Source: CAYLLT01 sp964591605 (GTDB lineage Bacteria; Planctomycetota; Phycisphaerae; UBA1845; PWPN01). From it: 44,808 bases of DNA. Under the pieces are notes generated by a model, which saw only the letters and a program-made list of their open reading frames with translations, ran no database searches and was not told where the DNA came from. The translations under genes and the position numbers were made by a program. The DNA lies in contig CAZQEN010000013.1 in the NCBI GenBank assembly GCA_964591605.1, forward strand, positions 1 to 44,808, in the 5' to 3' direction. Each line of letters starts with the position of its first letter. Position 1 is the stretch's first letter. This document shows positions 1-8,569 of the stretch, one piece after another.

Positions 1-97
1 AACGGACCCGGGCATCGGTTGCCGGGGGCACTTGGGGCCGCTACATTGGTAACGTCCTCTGCCCGGTCAGACGGACGGAAAGGTGGTTCAGCTCATC

Positions 98-550
98 ATG
101 TGTACTGGCCTGTGGCGCCGGGTCCTGCTCCTGGCCGCACTTCCCAATCTGCTCCTTTTCGTCGGTTCCGCGTGCTCTCCTGCCTCGGCGGTGAACACCG
201 TTCTCAATCAGCAGGTCAGCGAGGTGCTCGGCTCGATCCCGGAATACCTGATCGTCCGGGTGGTCAACCAGACCAACAACGACGTTCAACTCGACATTCT
301 GGTGGACGGCCTGCAGCAGACGGTGACGTGCTCGTCGCTGGTCCAGGTCTGCGACCTGGTGCTGACCGACTGCCCGCAGGTGATCCAGGCGGCCGAGCAG
401 CGCAGCCTCGATCCGCAGGGGCGGTTCGTGGGCGGGCGGATCTTCAACGGCAACGAGGCCTTCACCTTCCGACAGGGCGAGGAGATCCAGTGCGATTCGG
501 TCATCGTCTACAAGTTCACCGAGGGAGGCGCGGAAGCATTCGACATCTGA
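98..550 (+). CDS. Small putative lipoprotein, function unknown
   Basis: The predicted protein is 150 aa. I chose ATG 98 over the GTG at 83 because the purine-rich GGAAAGG/AGGTGG at 77-86 sits about 11 nt before it and overlaps the GTG. The N-terminus has basic residues (WRR), then a hydrophobic stretch (LLLAALPNLLLFVG) ending in GSAC, which could be an imperfect lipobox with Cys as the lipidated residue. The mature part has four further Cys in two clusters (around TCSSLVQVC and LTDCP) plus one in EIQC, suggesting disulfides or metal binding outside the cytoplasm. I recognise no family. A rho-independent terminator lies 40 nt downstream, so it is transcribed apart from parA. Export is inferred, the function is unknown. 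Confidence 0.6.
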   Translation: MCTGLWRRVLLLAALPNLLLFVGSACSPASAVNTVLNQQVSEVLGSIPEYLIVRVVNQTNNDVQLDILVDGLQQTVTCSSLVQVCDLVLTDCPQVIQAAEQRSLDPQGRFVGGRIFNGNEAFTFRQGEEIQCDSVIVYKFTEGGAEAFDI

Positions 551-589
551 GCCCGGGCCCGCCGCGCCCTCGCCTCACGAACCACCCCG

Positions 590-618
590 GCCCACAGACC
601 ACGGCCTGTGGGCTTTTT
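590..618 (+). terminator. Rho-independent terminator after the lipoprotein gene
   Basis: The arms GCCCACAG (590-597) and CTGTGGGC (606-613) form a perfect 8-bp stem with an 8-nt loop, followed directly by TTTTT (614-618). It isolates the upstream gene from parA. Confidence 0.88.
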
Positions 619-643
619 CGTGGACACGGGCCGGCCGATGCCG

Positions 644-671
644 TTGCATCGGCGTGCGACCGTCATATAAT
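644..671 (+). promoter_or_regulatory. Sigma-70-type promoter of the parA-like gene
   Basis: A -35 TTGCAT (644-649) and a perfect -10 TATAAT (666-671) are separated by 16 bp, about 57 bp before the ATG at 728. Confidence 0.65.
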
Positions 672-727
672 GCCGTCGTCTGTGCCATCCGGTCTTCCGC
701 GGTGAGCCCATCGGGAAAGGAGGTCCG

Positions 728-1726
728 ATGCGTCGCATTGCCATCATCAACCAGAAGGGCGGCGTCGGCAAAACCACCACGACGGTGAACGTCGGGATGG
801 GTCTGGCCCGCGCGGGTCACCGGGTGCTGCTCATCGACCTGGACCCGCAGGCCCACCTGTCGCTGCACCTGGGCGTGGACCCGGCGGCCGGCCGGCCGGG
901 GGTCTACGAGCTGCTCACCGGCGCCGGGAGCATCGCCAAGGCGCGGGTAAAGGCTGGCAATAACCTCTGGCTGGTCGGCTCGAGCATCGACCTGGCCGCC
1001 GCCGAACTCGAACTGGGCGGCACGCCCGGCCGCGAGACCCTCCTCCGCGAGCTTCTCAACCAGCATCTGAAAGCAAATGCCAGTGGACGCAGCTCGCTCT
1101 ACGACTTCGTGCTCATGGACTGCCCGCCCTCCCTCAACGTGCTCACCGTCAACTCGCTGTGTGCGGCCACCGAGGTGCTCATCCCGCTGCAGCCCCACTA
1201 CCTGGCCCTGCAGGGCCTGGGCAAGCTGCTGGAGACCGTCGCGCTGGTCCGCCGGATCAACCCCGGTCTGACCGTGACCGGCGTGGTCGTGTGTCTGCAC
1301 GATGCCGGCACCCGGCTCGGCGCCGAGGTCGTCGAGGACGTCCGGGCCTTCTTCGAGAACGACCGCGGCAAGCCCGTGCCCTGGTCCGAGGCCCGCGTGT
1401 TCAGCACGATCATCCGGCGCAACATCAAGCTGGCCGAGTCGCCCAGCTACGGCCAGAGCATCTATGACTATGCCCCCGACAGCAACGGCGCCCGCGACTA
1501 CGAGCAGCTCGTGCGCGAGCTCGTCGCGCCGGCTCAGGCGGCCGCTACGCCCGAGGCCTGCCCCGCTCCGGCCGAGTCCGCCGTGGAGGCCGCTCTGACC
1601 GCGGCGTCCGAGCCGGTGGTCGAGGCGGCCGGCCTCGCCGTGGTCGCGCCGCCCGAGCCGCCCGCCCCGATCGCCGAACCCGTCGTCCAGACCCCGCCCG
1701 CGCCGCGGCGCAAGAAGACGGCCTGA
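728..1726 (+). CDS. parA: ParA/Soj-type chromosome-partitioning ATPase
   Basis: This 332-aa ParA/MinD-superfamily ATPase should bind DNA in its ATP form and act with ParB to segregate the origin region. The deviant Walker A motif KGGVGKTTTT is at residues 10-19, a Walker A'-like DLDPQAH follows at about 37-43, and DCPPSLN is the Walker B/switch region at about 131-137. The usual ParA fold ends near residue 265. The last ~65 residues are an Ala/Pro/Glu-rich low-complexity tail ending in a basic RRKK, which is unusual. The start is fixed by a near-perfect Shine-Dalgarno AAAGGAGGT (716-724). It is not next to parB, which lies 12 kb downstream on the other strand with two parS sites. It could be an orphan ParA serving another cargo, but it is the only ParA in the window. 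Confidence 0.9.
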   Translation: MRRIAIINQKGGVGKTTTTVNVGMGLARAGHRVLLIDLDPQAHLSLHLGVDPAAGRPGVYELLTGAGSIAKARVKAGNNLWLVGSSIDLAAAELELGGTPGRETLLRELLNQHLKANASGRSSLYDFVLMDCPPSLNVLTVNSLCAATEVLIPLQPHYLALQGLGKLLETVALVRRINPGLTVTGVVVCLHDAGTRLGAEVVEDVRAFFENDRGKPVPWSEARVFSTIIRRNIKLAESPSYGQSIYDYAPDSNGARDYEQLVRELVAPAQAAATPEACPAPAESAVEAALTAASEPVVEAAGLAVVAPPEPPAPIAEPVVQTPPAPRRKKTA

Positions 1727-1845
1727 CCGCGCAGGGGGCATCGCGTGCCCGCCCGCAGCGTCGAGCCCGGGCGTTCCAGGCCCTGTTGTCGCGTTACTCC
1801 ATCAAGAGGTGATATCCGGCGATCCTCCGCCGGGGATGCGCCGGA

Positions 1846-4800
1846 TCAGTCGTCGCAGGTCGGGTCGGGGGCGATCCCCGCGCCGGTCAGGCAGTTGAGG
1901 AACGTGGCCAGGTCAACCCCGTCCACGTCGGAGTCGGCGTCGAAGTTCGCGTCCTGGCACTCGGCCGTCAGCGGCGCGCTGGCTGACGTGAAGCACGCCT
2001 GCAGATGGGCGTAGTCGGTCATGTCCACGTCGCCGTCGTCGTCGAAGTCGGGCCGCAGTCCGCTGCCGGCGGGCAGCAGGAAGTCCATCACGCGGGCCAT
2101 CACGTCGGCGCGGATCGCGCTCGAGCCGATGCACTCGAAGGGGAAGCCGAACATGACCACCCGGTAGAGGCCGGATTCATACTGGATGGCCGCGGTCCCG
2201 CCCGCGCCGCCGGAATAGGCCATGATGCTCTGGGCGCCGGCCTGCGGGGCGATGCGGTCGGGGTATGAGGCCACGTAGGGCGCGCCGCTGGCGGTGTCGA
2301 AGGCGACTCCACCCAGGCCGGCCAGGCAGCCGGCGTTGCCGATCGCGCTGAAGGTGCCGGCGTCGTCGCCGATGTAGGCCGCTTTGAGTGTGCTCTGGAA
2401 GAAGCTGACCCCGCCGTTCTGGGCGACCAGGTCGTAGCCGATCTCCGTGCCCGTCAGGAAGAGGCTTCCGCCAGCGTTCAGGTACGAGGTGACCAGCGCC
2501 TGCTCGGTTGCGCTGAAGGTCTCGTCCGCGGTGGATTCGCGGCCGAGGATCCAGACGACGGCGCCGTAACCGTTCAGGGCCACGGTGCCCGCGCTCACCG
2601 CCTCATTGGACGCGCTGTCGAACGAGATCCCGGCGGCATCCAGGGCGGCCGCGTGCTGAACGATGTAGTCGAACGAGTTGATCCGCCGCGGGATCTGCCG
2701 CTCGAACTGCCCGGCGGGGATCTGCTGGATCGGGTTCAGTTGCCGGCTGACGCGATCGAAGCCGTTCACGACGAGCACGGACGAATGACCCGACGTCGGC
2801 CGCCGCACCGCCAGCGTCTCGGACGGCATCGACTCGCCGCCGGCGTTGTACGCCGCCACGCGCAGGTACGTCGTGACGCCGCCGGCGATCGTGTTCAGTG
2901 AGGCGGTGGTCACGTTGCCCACGTCCACGGCCTGGCCGAAGCCGTAGCCGTTGCTGGACCGGTAGATCTTGTAGCCAGTGGCTGCGTGGCCGCTGGCCGG
3001 GTCGGCCGGCAGCGCCGGACCCGGCACCCACGACAGCACGATGTTGCCCGCCCCGTCATGCGTGGCCCGCACCTGCTCGGGCGGGTCGGGCGCGAACAGC
3101 AGCGGCACCTGTGTGCCCGGAAAGGTCGTCGCGTCGGACAGGAAGGTGATGATGCCCTGCACGGTGGAGCGGGCCACCGCGTCGCGGACCTTGCCGTTGC
3201 GCAGGTTGGCCGCGTCCTGGGCATCGTCGTGGAACGCGACTTCCAGGATCGTCGCATCGAACTCGTTATCGTTGTTGGACGGGTTGATCGCGCCGTAGTT
3301 GGTGGAGCCGTTGTAGGTGTTGGACGTCCGGTCCGCCCAGGGGTACTCGAACTGATCATCGAGGGCGAGCATGTCGGCTTCGACCTTCTCTCCCAATGTC
3401 TTGGCATAGAGGAACTGGTTGGTCGTATCGAAGCCGGCGTCGTTCCAGAGGGCGGTGACGCCCTGCCCGCCGCCGGCGTTCGTGTGGAACTCGATGTAGA
3501 TGCGCCGCCAGCGGTCGGCGTTGACGTTCGTGGCGTTCATCTCCCTCGACCAGCGGGCGGCCGTGCCCACATTGTCGTCGTCGTCATCGGCGCAGCAGTT
3601 CCAGACACTGGGCAGTCCGTCGGCGTTGATGCCGGCTTCGCTCTCGGCCCAGTAGCGTGAAGCCTCCTCGTCGCGCGGGTACCCACTGACGCCGGGAGTC
3701 CCGGCGCCGTCCACGTCGCCCATGCCGCTGCCGAATCGGATGGCATCGGCGACGACGACGCCCGAGACGCTGGACTGGTTGGTGATCTCGACGTATCCGG
3801 CGGTGCCGGTCTCGAAGTGGTAGTTGCCCAGGTAGATCCAGCCCCGGCCGACGACTCGGTGATCGATGCTGACCGCCGCGGTGCCGCCGCTGTGACGGAT
3901 CCGGTAGGTCTGAATGACGCGGTTGGAGCTGTCGGGCGTCCAGGCATAAACCGGATAGAACCCCGCAGTGGCGACGGTGGGCGTGTAGCGCGCCGTGGCG
4001 GTTTCGGACGCGCCGGCCGTCGCAAAGCGGTAGCTCACGCCGCTGACCGTCACGTTGTTCTCGTACCGCACCGAAGCCGTGCTGTTGGACCAGCTCCCGG
4101 TGTAGGTCACGCCCGGATCGTCGTTGTCGAGAACGATCTCGATGTTCTGATGACCCACGGGGCGGAAGGGCACGATGGTCGCGCCGGCGTTGTAGAGGTA
4201 ATGCACGAAGTAGTTGAGCTGATCGATGTTCCCGTAGTCCTCGATCATGCTGAGCAGGAGCGGGCGCTGGAGCACCCAGGCGGTCTCGCCGTCATTCACC
4301 GTCCAGCCGTGGCCGGCGTTGCAGAACACGACGACGCCGCTGAGGGCGCCGGTGGGCCGGCCGTCGGCGTTGGTGACCGGCCCGCCGAGAGAGGTCTGCC
4401 CCGGCTCTGCCATCGCCTTCTGGTCCGCTCCGGGAGCATCGGCGTCCAGAGTCTGCTCCGGCTCGCGCGGCAGCGGCGCGGGCGGGGGAACCAGCGAGGC
4501 CAGCGGCCGCTGCGCACCCTCTGCGGTGCGGAGCTGGACAGTCAGGCCCGCCAGGTCGACGCGCGGCGTCACCGCGGCGTGAAGGGCCGTATCGATATCG
4601 GACGCGTCGCGCTCCGACAGCGTCGGCATCGCGGCGCCGGCCGGCACGCTCAGCCGGATGTGACCGAACCGCTCGTCGTCCACCACCACCGAATCCAGGC
4701 GCGTCCCCGGCGGCAGCAGCGCTTGCCCGCCGCGGGTTTTGACGTCCGTTAACCGCCGGACGGCGTCGGCCACCCGGTGGTGCATCTCGTCCTCGCCGGC

Positions 4801-4914
4801 TCGAACGTTGCTGGTCGCCCCGCCGCCGTTGGCCGCGATCAGGAGGCACGAGAACACGGCGGCCAGCAGGCGGCGCGCAAGATGGCGATGCGTCGTACGG
4901 TACTCTTCTCGCAT
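1846..4914 (-). CDS. Secreted modular N-acetylmuramoyl-L-alanine amidase-like protein with golvesin-like, FnIII, ThuA-like and dockerin modules
   Basis: The protein is 1022 aa. A signal peptide or anchor covers residues ~12-30 (LLAAVFSCLLIAA). Residues ~45-190 hold a GerMN-like or unknown segment and a Pro-rich linker. A split Amidase_3 zinc hydrolase then shows NAGHGW (H202), IEFHTNA (H477) and ILEVAFHDD (E558), matching the family's GHGG, SxHxN and catalytic Glu motifs. Inserted between the first and later motifs, residues ~260-395 look like a golvesin C-terminal-like beta domain (HSGGTAAVSIDHR, WIYLGNYHF, VVVADAIRF). An FnIII domain follows at 611-705, then a ThuA/GATase-like Rossmann segment at ~710-945 (VVWILGRES, AGGSLFLTGTEIGYDL). 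The end is a dockerin-like pair, DFDDDGDVDMTD and NFDADSDVDGVD. It probably cleaves peptidoglycan or a related substrate outside the cell. The domain boundaries are my reading. Confidence 0.75.
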   Translation of the reverse strand: MREEYRTTHRHLARRLLAAVFSCLLIAANGGGATSNVRAGEDEMHHRVADAVRRLTDVKTRGGQALLPPGTRLDSVVVDDERFGHIRLSVPAGAAMPTLSERDASDIDTALHAAVTPRVDLAGLTVQLRTAEGAQRPLASLVPPPAPLPREPEQTLDADAPGADQKAMAEPGQTSLGGPVTNADGRPTGALSGVVVFCNAGHGWTVNDGETAWVLQRPLLLSMIEDYGNIDQLNYFVHYLYNAGATIVPFRPVGHQNIEIVLDNDDPGVTYTGSWSNSTASVRYENNVTVSGVSYRFATAGASETATARYTPTVATAGFYPVYAWTPDSSNRVIQTYRIRHSGGTAAVSIDHRVVGRGWIYLGNYHFETGTAGYVEITNQSSVSGVVVADAIRFGSGMGDVDGAGTPGVSGYPRDEEASRYWAESEAGINADGLPSVWNCCADDDDDNVGTAARWSREMNATNVNADRWRRIYIEFHTNAGGGQGVTALWNDAGFDTTNQFLYAKTLGEKVEADMLALDDQFEYPWADRTSNTYNGSTNYGAINPSNNDNEFDATILEVAFHDDAQDAANLRNGKVRDAVARSTVQGIITFLSDATTFPGTQVPLLFAPDPPEQVRATHDGAGNIVLSWVPGPALPADPASGHAATGYKIYRSSNGYGFGQAVDVGNVTTASLNTIAGGVTTYLRVAAYNAGGESMPSETLAVRRPTSGHSSVLVVNGFDRVSRQLNPIQQIPAGQFERQIPRRINSFDYIVQHAAALDAAGISFDSASNEAVSAGTVALNGYGAVVWILGRESTADETFSATEQALVTSYLNAGGSLFLTGTEIGYDLVAQNGGVSFFQSTLKAAYIGDDAGTFSAIGNAGCLAGLGGVAFDTASGAPYVASYPDRIAPQAGAQSIMAYSGGAGGTAAIQYESGLYRVVMFGFPFECIGSSAIRADVMARVMDFLLPAGSGLRPDFDDDGDVDMTDYAHLQACFTSASAPLTAECQDANFDADSDVDGVDLATFLNCLTGAGIAPDPTCDD

Positions 4915-5030
4915 GGATGACTCCGCGACCTCAAGGGATCTCTGGATTATAGAGAAACCGGCTCCCGAAAGTAAGAGGTTGCCGACTGCCGGGCACGACC
5001 GGGGTGCATCTAGAGTTCAGGGGCAGGTGC

Positions 5031-5111
5031 GTGGCATGGGCAGCGTACTCGCTGCCCGTGACCCACTCGGCACGGGCAGCGAGTATCCCGGCGCGCCGGG
5101 ACCCATGCCAC
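5031..5111. repeat. Three-stem inverted-repeat element between the M55 peptidase and amidase genes
   Basis: The outer stem is GTGGCATGGG (5031-5040) with CCCATGCCAC (5102-5111), a perfect 10 bp. Inside it are a perfect 15-bp hairpin, TACTCGCTGCCCGTG (5046-5060) with CACGGGCAGCGAGTA (5071-5085) around a 10-nt loop, and a perfect 14-bp palindrome CCCGGCGCGCCGGG (5087-5100). Together they can form a three-way junction. There is no T-tract. It lies in the 273-bp gap between two minus-strand genes. It could be an mRNA stabiliser or attenuator, or a REP/MITE-like element. Confidence 0.8.
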
Positions 5112-5187
5112 CCCGCTCAAAGTGTCACGCGCCCGACACGACCGGCCTGCCTGAGCACGCCCGGAAACGAGGCGGGCAGCCCAACGG

Positions 5188-6027
5188 TTACATCGACGCG
5201 AGGCGGGCCAGCCGGTGAAGGGTCGCGAAGTACTTCGACGCTTCCACAAAGTCGGCGGCTTGAAAGCGGAAGGTGTCGACGGCGAGGCGCTCGACGCCGG
5301 GCATGGCCGCGCAGTAGTGGAGGCGTTCCCAGTGCCGCAGCCGCACGGTCACGCTCGCCGGGAGGCGCGGCTTGAGCGGGGCAAGCGTGGGAATGCTCCG
5401 GACCGCCCGGGCGGCCGTCTCGCGGATGTCACGCCGGACTTCGTTGATCGGCCGCATGTGGGCAGAGTTGTAGGTCCACCCCTTCTTGGTCATCACCGTG
5501 TGATAGCCCGGGGGCAGTTCCTCGGCGCACTGGGCGATCAGCTTGTCATCGCCGGTTACCAGGGCGACGGGCACATCGAAGTGCCCCGCGAAGGCGGCGG
5601 CCCAGCCGGTCTCGCCGACCGTCTGGTCGTTGATGCGCAGATCCAGGACGTTGCCCGACCAGGTGTGCGCGAGCGTGCCGTCGGACGTGGCGCCGCGGGC
5701 GTGATAGCCGATCAGAAACGCGGCGTGAAACGACCGGTCGATCCCCTCAACCATGCTGCTCAGGGGACCCCACCCACTGATGAGTTCGGCCGCGGAGTGG
5801 AGCAGATCGAGCGGGATGTTGGTGCCGTCGTTGTGCGAATCCTTGACGACGATGCGCTGAGCGCCTGCCTCCAGCGCGCCTTCGACGGCCGCGTTCACCT
5901 CCTGTGTCATCCATTCGCAGGCCTTCGCGTATTGCGCGCCCTTCGGGTCCCAGTGGAGGGCGCCCATGACGCCGCAGACGCCCTCGATGTCCGCCGAGAT
6001 GAAGATGTTCATCTGTCTATCCGCCAT
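5188..6027 (-). CDS. M55-family D-aminopeptidase (DppA-like)
   Basis: The 279-aa protein matches DppA-type D-aminopeptidases, self-compartmentalising zinc enzymes that remove N-terminal D-amino acids from short peptides. The visible ligands fit the family spacing: SADIEG (D13, E15), KDSHN (H65), GYHA (H109) and GETG (E139), with a likely catalytic His in LAHTW (H121). Start choice is uncertain. ATG 6027 gives MADRQ, while ATG 6012 gives MNIFISADIEG, which matches usual M55 starts better. Neither has a strong SD. No signal peptide is seen, so it is probably cytoplasmic. It lies upstream of the secreted amidase on the same strand, separated by the hairpin element. A joint role in D-amino-acid peptide recycling is plausible but inferred. 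Confidence 0.9.
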   Translation of the reverse strand: MADRQMNIFISADIEGVCGVMGALHWDPKGAQYAKACEWMTQEVNAAVEGALEAGAQRIVVKDSHNDGTNIPLDLLHSAAELISGWGPLSSMVEGIDRSFHAAFLIGYHARGATSDGTLAHTWSGNVLDLRINDQTVGETGWAAAFAGHFDVPVALVTGDDKLIAQCAEELPPGYHTVMTKKGWTYNSAHMRPINEVRRDIRETAARAVRSIPTLAPLKPRLPASVTVRLRHWERLHYCAAMPGVERLAVDTFRFQAADFVEASKYFATLHRLARLASM

Positions 6028-6160
6028 TCGACATTCAATTGAACTTTCTCTGAGACCGGTGCGTCATATACTACGGTCGCCTGCGGCCGCTTCAAGGACA
6101 GCGCCGGCGCTTCGGCCGGATGGTGCGGCCCGCGTCCCCCCCGTCAGAAGGACTGCACGC

Positions 6161-7765
6161 ATGATCGGCATCGCGACGTACACCGCCGTGGCAGTCGTCC
6201 TGGCCGCCCTGGCCGGACCACCGCAAGCCTGCGACTATTTCAAGATCAAAGTGGTCGATGACCAGACCGGCCGGGGCGTTCCGCTCGTCGCCCTCGAGAC
6301 CACCAACAACGTCCGTTACTACACCGATTCGAGCGGGCTGGTCGCCTTCTACGAGCCTGGGCTGATGGACCAGACCGTTCACTTCCGCGTGAGCAGCCAC
6401 GGCTATGAATACCCCAAGGACGGCTTCGGCATCGCCGGGGTGCGGCTCAAGACCGTCCCCGGCGGCAGTGCGGAGATCAGGATCAAGCGCATCAACATCG
6501 CGGAGCGTCTCTACCGCATCACCGGCGGGGGCATCTATCGGGACAGCGTGCTGCTCGGCGAGAAGCCGCCCACGACGCAACCCGTGTTGCAGGCCCAGGT
6601 GCACGGCTGCGACAGCATCCAGAGCGTGATCTACAAAGGCCGGCTCTACTGGTTCTGGGGCGATACGAACTGGACGCAGTATCCGCTCGGCAACTTCAAC
6701 ATGAGCGGGGCGTGGCTCGAGCTGCCGGGCCGCGGAGGCCACGACCCCGAAATCGGCGTCAACCTGCATTACTTCATCCGCGAAGACGGTTTCGCCAGGG
6801 CGATGGCCCCGATTCCCGGGCGCGGCCCGACCTGGCTCTCGGCGCCGATTGTTCTTCAGGATCAGGGGCGCGACCGCCTGCTGATGACCTACAGCAAGAT
6901 CAAGGACGCCTCGATGGAGACCTACGAGCGCGGCCTGGCCGGGTGGAATGACCAGAAGGAGATCTTCGAAAAGGTGGTGGCGTGGGAACTCAAGCACCCG
7001 GCCGTACCCGGCGGCTGTGCGTTTCGGGCCCGCGGCGCGGATGGCGAGCACATCTACTTCTGCTCGCCCTTTCCGCTCACGCGCGTGCGCCCCGAGCCGA
7101 AACTCTTCGAGAACCTGGACAACTTCGAGATGTTCACGTGCCTGCGGGAGGGAATGACGGTCGATGACGCCAGAAGCCGGGACGATGCACTTGACCGCGA
7201 CGCGCGCGGGCGCGTGCGCTACTCATGGAAGCACAGAACGCCTGTGCTGAATCAGAAGGACCAGTTGGAGCTGGTCAAATCGGGCAGGATGAAGTCCCAC
7301 GACGGGCTCATCCAGCTCTGCGACGTCGAGACCGGTAAGATCGTCCTGGCTCACGGCGGGTCGGTCTTCTGGAACTCGTACCGCAAGGCCTGGGTCGCGA
7401 TCTTCGTGGAGATCTTCGGCACGTCGGTGCTGGGCGAACTCTGGTATGCCGAGGCCCCCACCCCGCTGGGCCCCTGGGTCGCCTGCCGCAAGATCGTGAC
7501 GCACCACAACTACACGTTCTACAACCCGCTCCACCACCCCTACTTCGACAAGGAGGGCGGGCGCATCATCTTCTTCGAAGGCACCTACTGCAACACGTTC
7601 TCGGGCAACCCGTACCAGACGCCGCGCTACGACTACAACCAGATGATGTACAAGCTCGACCTGTCCGACCCCCGCCTGCACGCGGCCCCTTCCTCGTCCA
7701 CGACGCGCCCGGCGATGGAGACCGAGCTTCTGAGGGAGGCTAAACTGGAGCAGATTACCCCGTGA
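6161..7765 (+). CDS. Exported protein of unknown function, 534 aa
   Basis: The upstream-extended ORF starts at 5966, but ATG 6161 is preferred. It has AAGGA about 8 nt upstream and begins directly with a signal-peptide-like segment (TYTAVAVVLAALAGPPQAC). Residues ~25-105 resemble a carboxypeptidase-regulatory/Ig-like beta domain (KVVDDQTGRGVPLVALET, TDSSGLVAFYEPGLMD). The rest contains repeated strands rich in Trp and Tyr (GRLYWFWGDTNW, VFWNSYRKAWVAIF, LWYAEAPTPLGPW), which suggest a five-bladed beta-propeller like glycoside-hydrolase clan folds or sialidase-like proteins. I cannot place catalytic residues with confidence. It is transcribed divergently from the M55 peptidase. A role in glycan binding or cleavage at the cell surface is a guess from composition only. 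Confidence 0.8.
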   Translation: MIGIATYTAVAVVLAALAGPPQACDYFKIKVVDDQTGRGVPLVALETTNNVRYYTDSSGLVAFYEPGLMDQTVHFRVSSHGYEYPKDGFGIAGVRLKTVPGGSAEIRIKRINIAERLYRITGGGIYRDSVLLGEKPPTTQPVLQAQVHGCDSIQSVIYKGRLYWFWGDTNWTQYPLGNFNMSGAWLELPGRGGHDPEIGVNLHYFIREDGFARAMAPIPGRGPTWLSAPIVLQDQGRDRLLMTYSKIKDASMETYERGLAGWNDQKEIFEKVVAWELKHPAVPGGCAFRARGADGEHIYFCSPFPLTRVRPEPKLFENLDNFEMFTCLREGMTVDDARSRDDALDRDARGRVRYSWKHRTPVLNQKDQLELVKSGRMKSHDGLIQLCDVETGKIVLAHGGSVFWNSYRKAWVAIFVEIFGTSVLGELWYAEAPTPLGPWVACRKIVTHHNYTFYNPLHHPYFDKEGGRIIFFEGTYCNTFSGNPYQTPRYDYNQMMYKLDLSDPRLHAAPSSSTTRPAMETELLREAKLEQITP

Positions 7766-7819
7766 ATCCGGCGCGGCCCCTGCCCCCCATCGCATGTGAG
7801 AGCGGGTGTCAAAAGGGTA

Positions 7820-7849
7820 CCCCATCCCGTCGTGCGGCGCGAGATGGGG
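7820..7849. other. Hairpin between convergent genes
   Basis: CCCCATC (7820-7826) pairs with GATGGGG (7843-7849) around a 16-nt GC-rich loop, between the 3' ends of the 534-aa protein gene and the PEP-CTERM gene. There is no T-run on either side, so calling it a terminator would be speculative. Confidence 0.4.
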
Positions 7850-7873
7850 GATCTTGCGCGGGGGACTGACCCG

Positions 7874-8569
7874 TCATCTGCGGATGTCCGCGCGGTGCGG
7901 CTTTCGCCGAAGCAGTGCACCCCATGCCAGCATCAGCAGCATCAGCGCGGACGGCTCGGGGGCCGGGGACAGCACCGCTTCGATGTCTGCGTTTCTGATC
8001 CTGCGGTGCGAGCTGCGGCCCCAGGCGCCGTCGGTCATCTCACCGTACTCGTATGCCTCCAGGCGGTAACTGAATACTCCTTGAGAAGGGTTGATCACTG
8101 TCCCGGTGCCGATGGCCGAAGTGTCGGCCGCGAAGATCATCGTCGGTCCGATCAGCAGGAACGGGACGACGGCGTTGACGTCGCCCCAGCCGCCGGACGT
8201 CGGGTCCGCCGAGGGCGGCCCGGCGCTGCGGATCGGCAGATTTCCGATGATCGCCGGACCCAGGTCGGTCCGCGGCAGGCGGTGAATCTCTTCCCCCCGG
8301 ATGACAGTATCGTCATCCAGGCCCCACTGGAAGGGCGACTCGTTCTGCAGGTCGATGTTGAACTGAAATGAATCCGCCTGACGGTGCAGGTCCGGGTTGT
8401 CCCCCGGCAGGGTTTCAAAGCGGTAGAAATCGGGCGGCCGGTCAAACACCAGCGTGAACAGAAAACGGTCCTTCCCGTTATCCGCGGCGACGGAGTGTGA
8501 GACCACCTTGAGGGCGTAGCCGTGGCCTGCGCACATGCCGACGACCATGAGCGCGACTGCGCGTTTCAT
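7874..8569 (-). CDS. PEP-CTERM sorting-domain protein
   Basis: The 231-aa protein has a short signal peptide (MKRAVALMVVGMCAGHGYA) and a C-terminal sorting signal: a PEP motif in SPAPEPSAL, a hydrophobic stretch (LMLLMLAWGALL) and a basic end (RRKPHR). Such proteins are cut and re-anchored by an exosortase in the inner membrane and usually end in the envelope or exopolysaccharide. I chose ATG 8569 rather than the longer frame from 8629 because GGGAGAA lies 6-12 nt upstream and the signal peptide then starts at residue 1. The body is beta-rich and unrecognised (FLFTLVFDRPPDFYRFETL). No exosortase is present in the window. Confidence 0.85.
   Translation of the reverse strand: MKRAVALMVVGMCAGHGYALKVVSHSVAADNGKDRFLFTLVFDRPPDFYRFETLPGDNPDLHRQADSFQFNIDLQNESPFQWGLDDDTVIRGEEIHRLPRTDLGPAIIGNLPIRSAGPPSADPTSGGWGDVNAVVPFLLIGPTMIFAADTSAIGTGTVINPSQGVFSYRLEAYEYGEMTDGAWGRSSHRRIRNADIEAVLSPAPEPSALMLLMLAWGALLRRKPHRADIRR

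Noticed and set aside
575..1741. 388-aa minus-strand ORF opposite parA
   Set aside because: Shadow of parA in a GC-rich genome; Gly/Arg-rich low complexity and no domain.
1736..1750. Terminator after parA
   Set aside because: Only a 5-bp GGGCA/TGCCC stem and no T-run.
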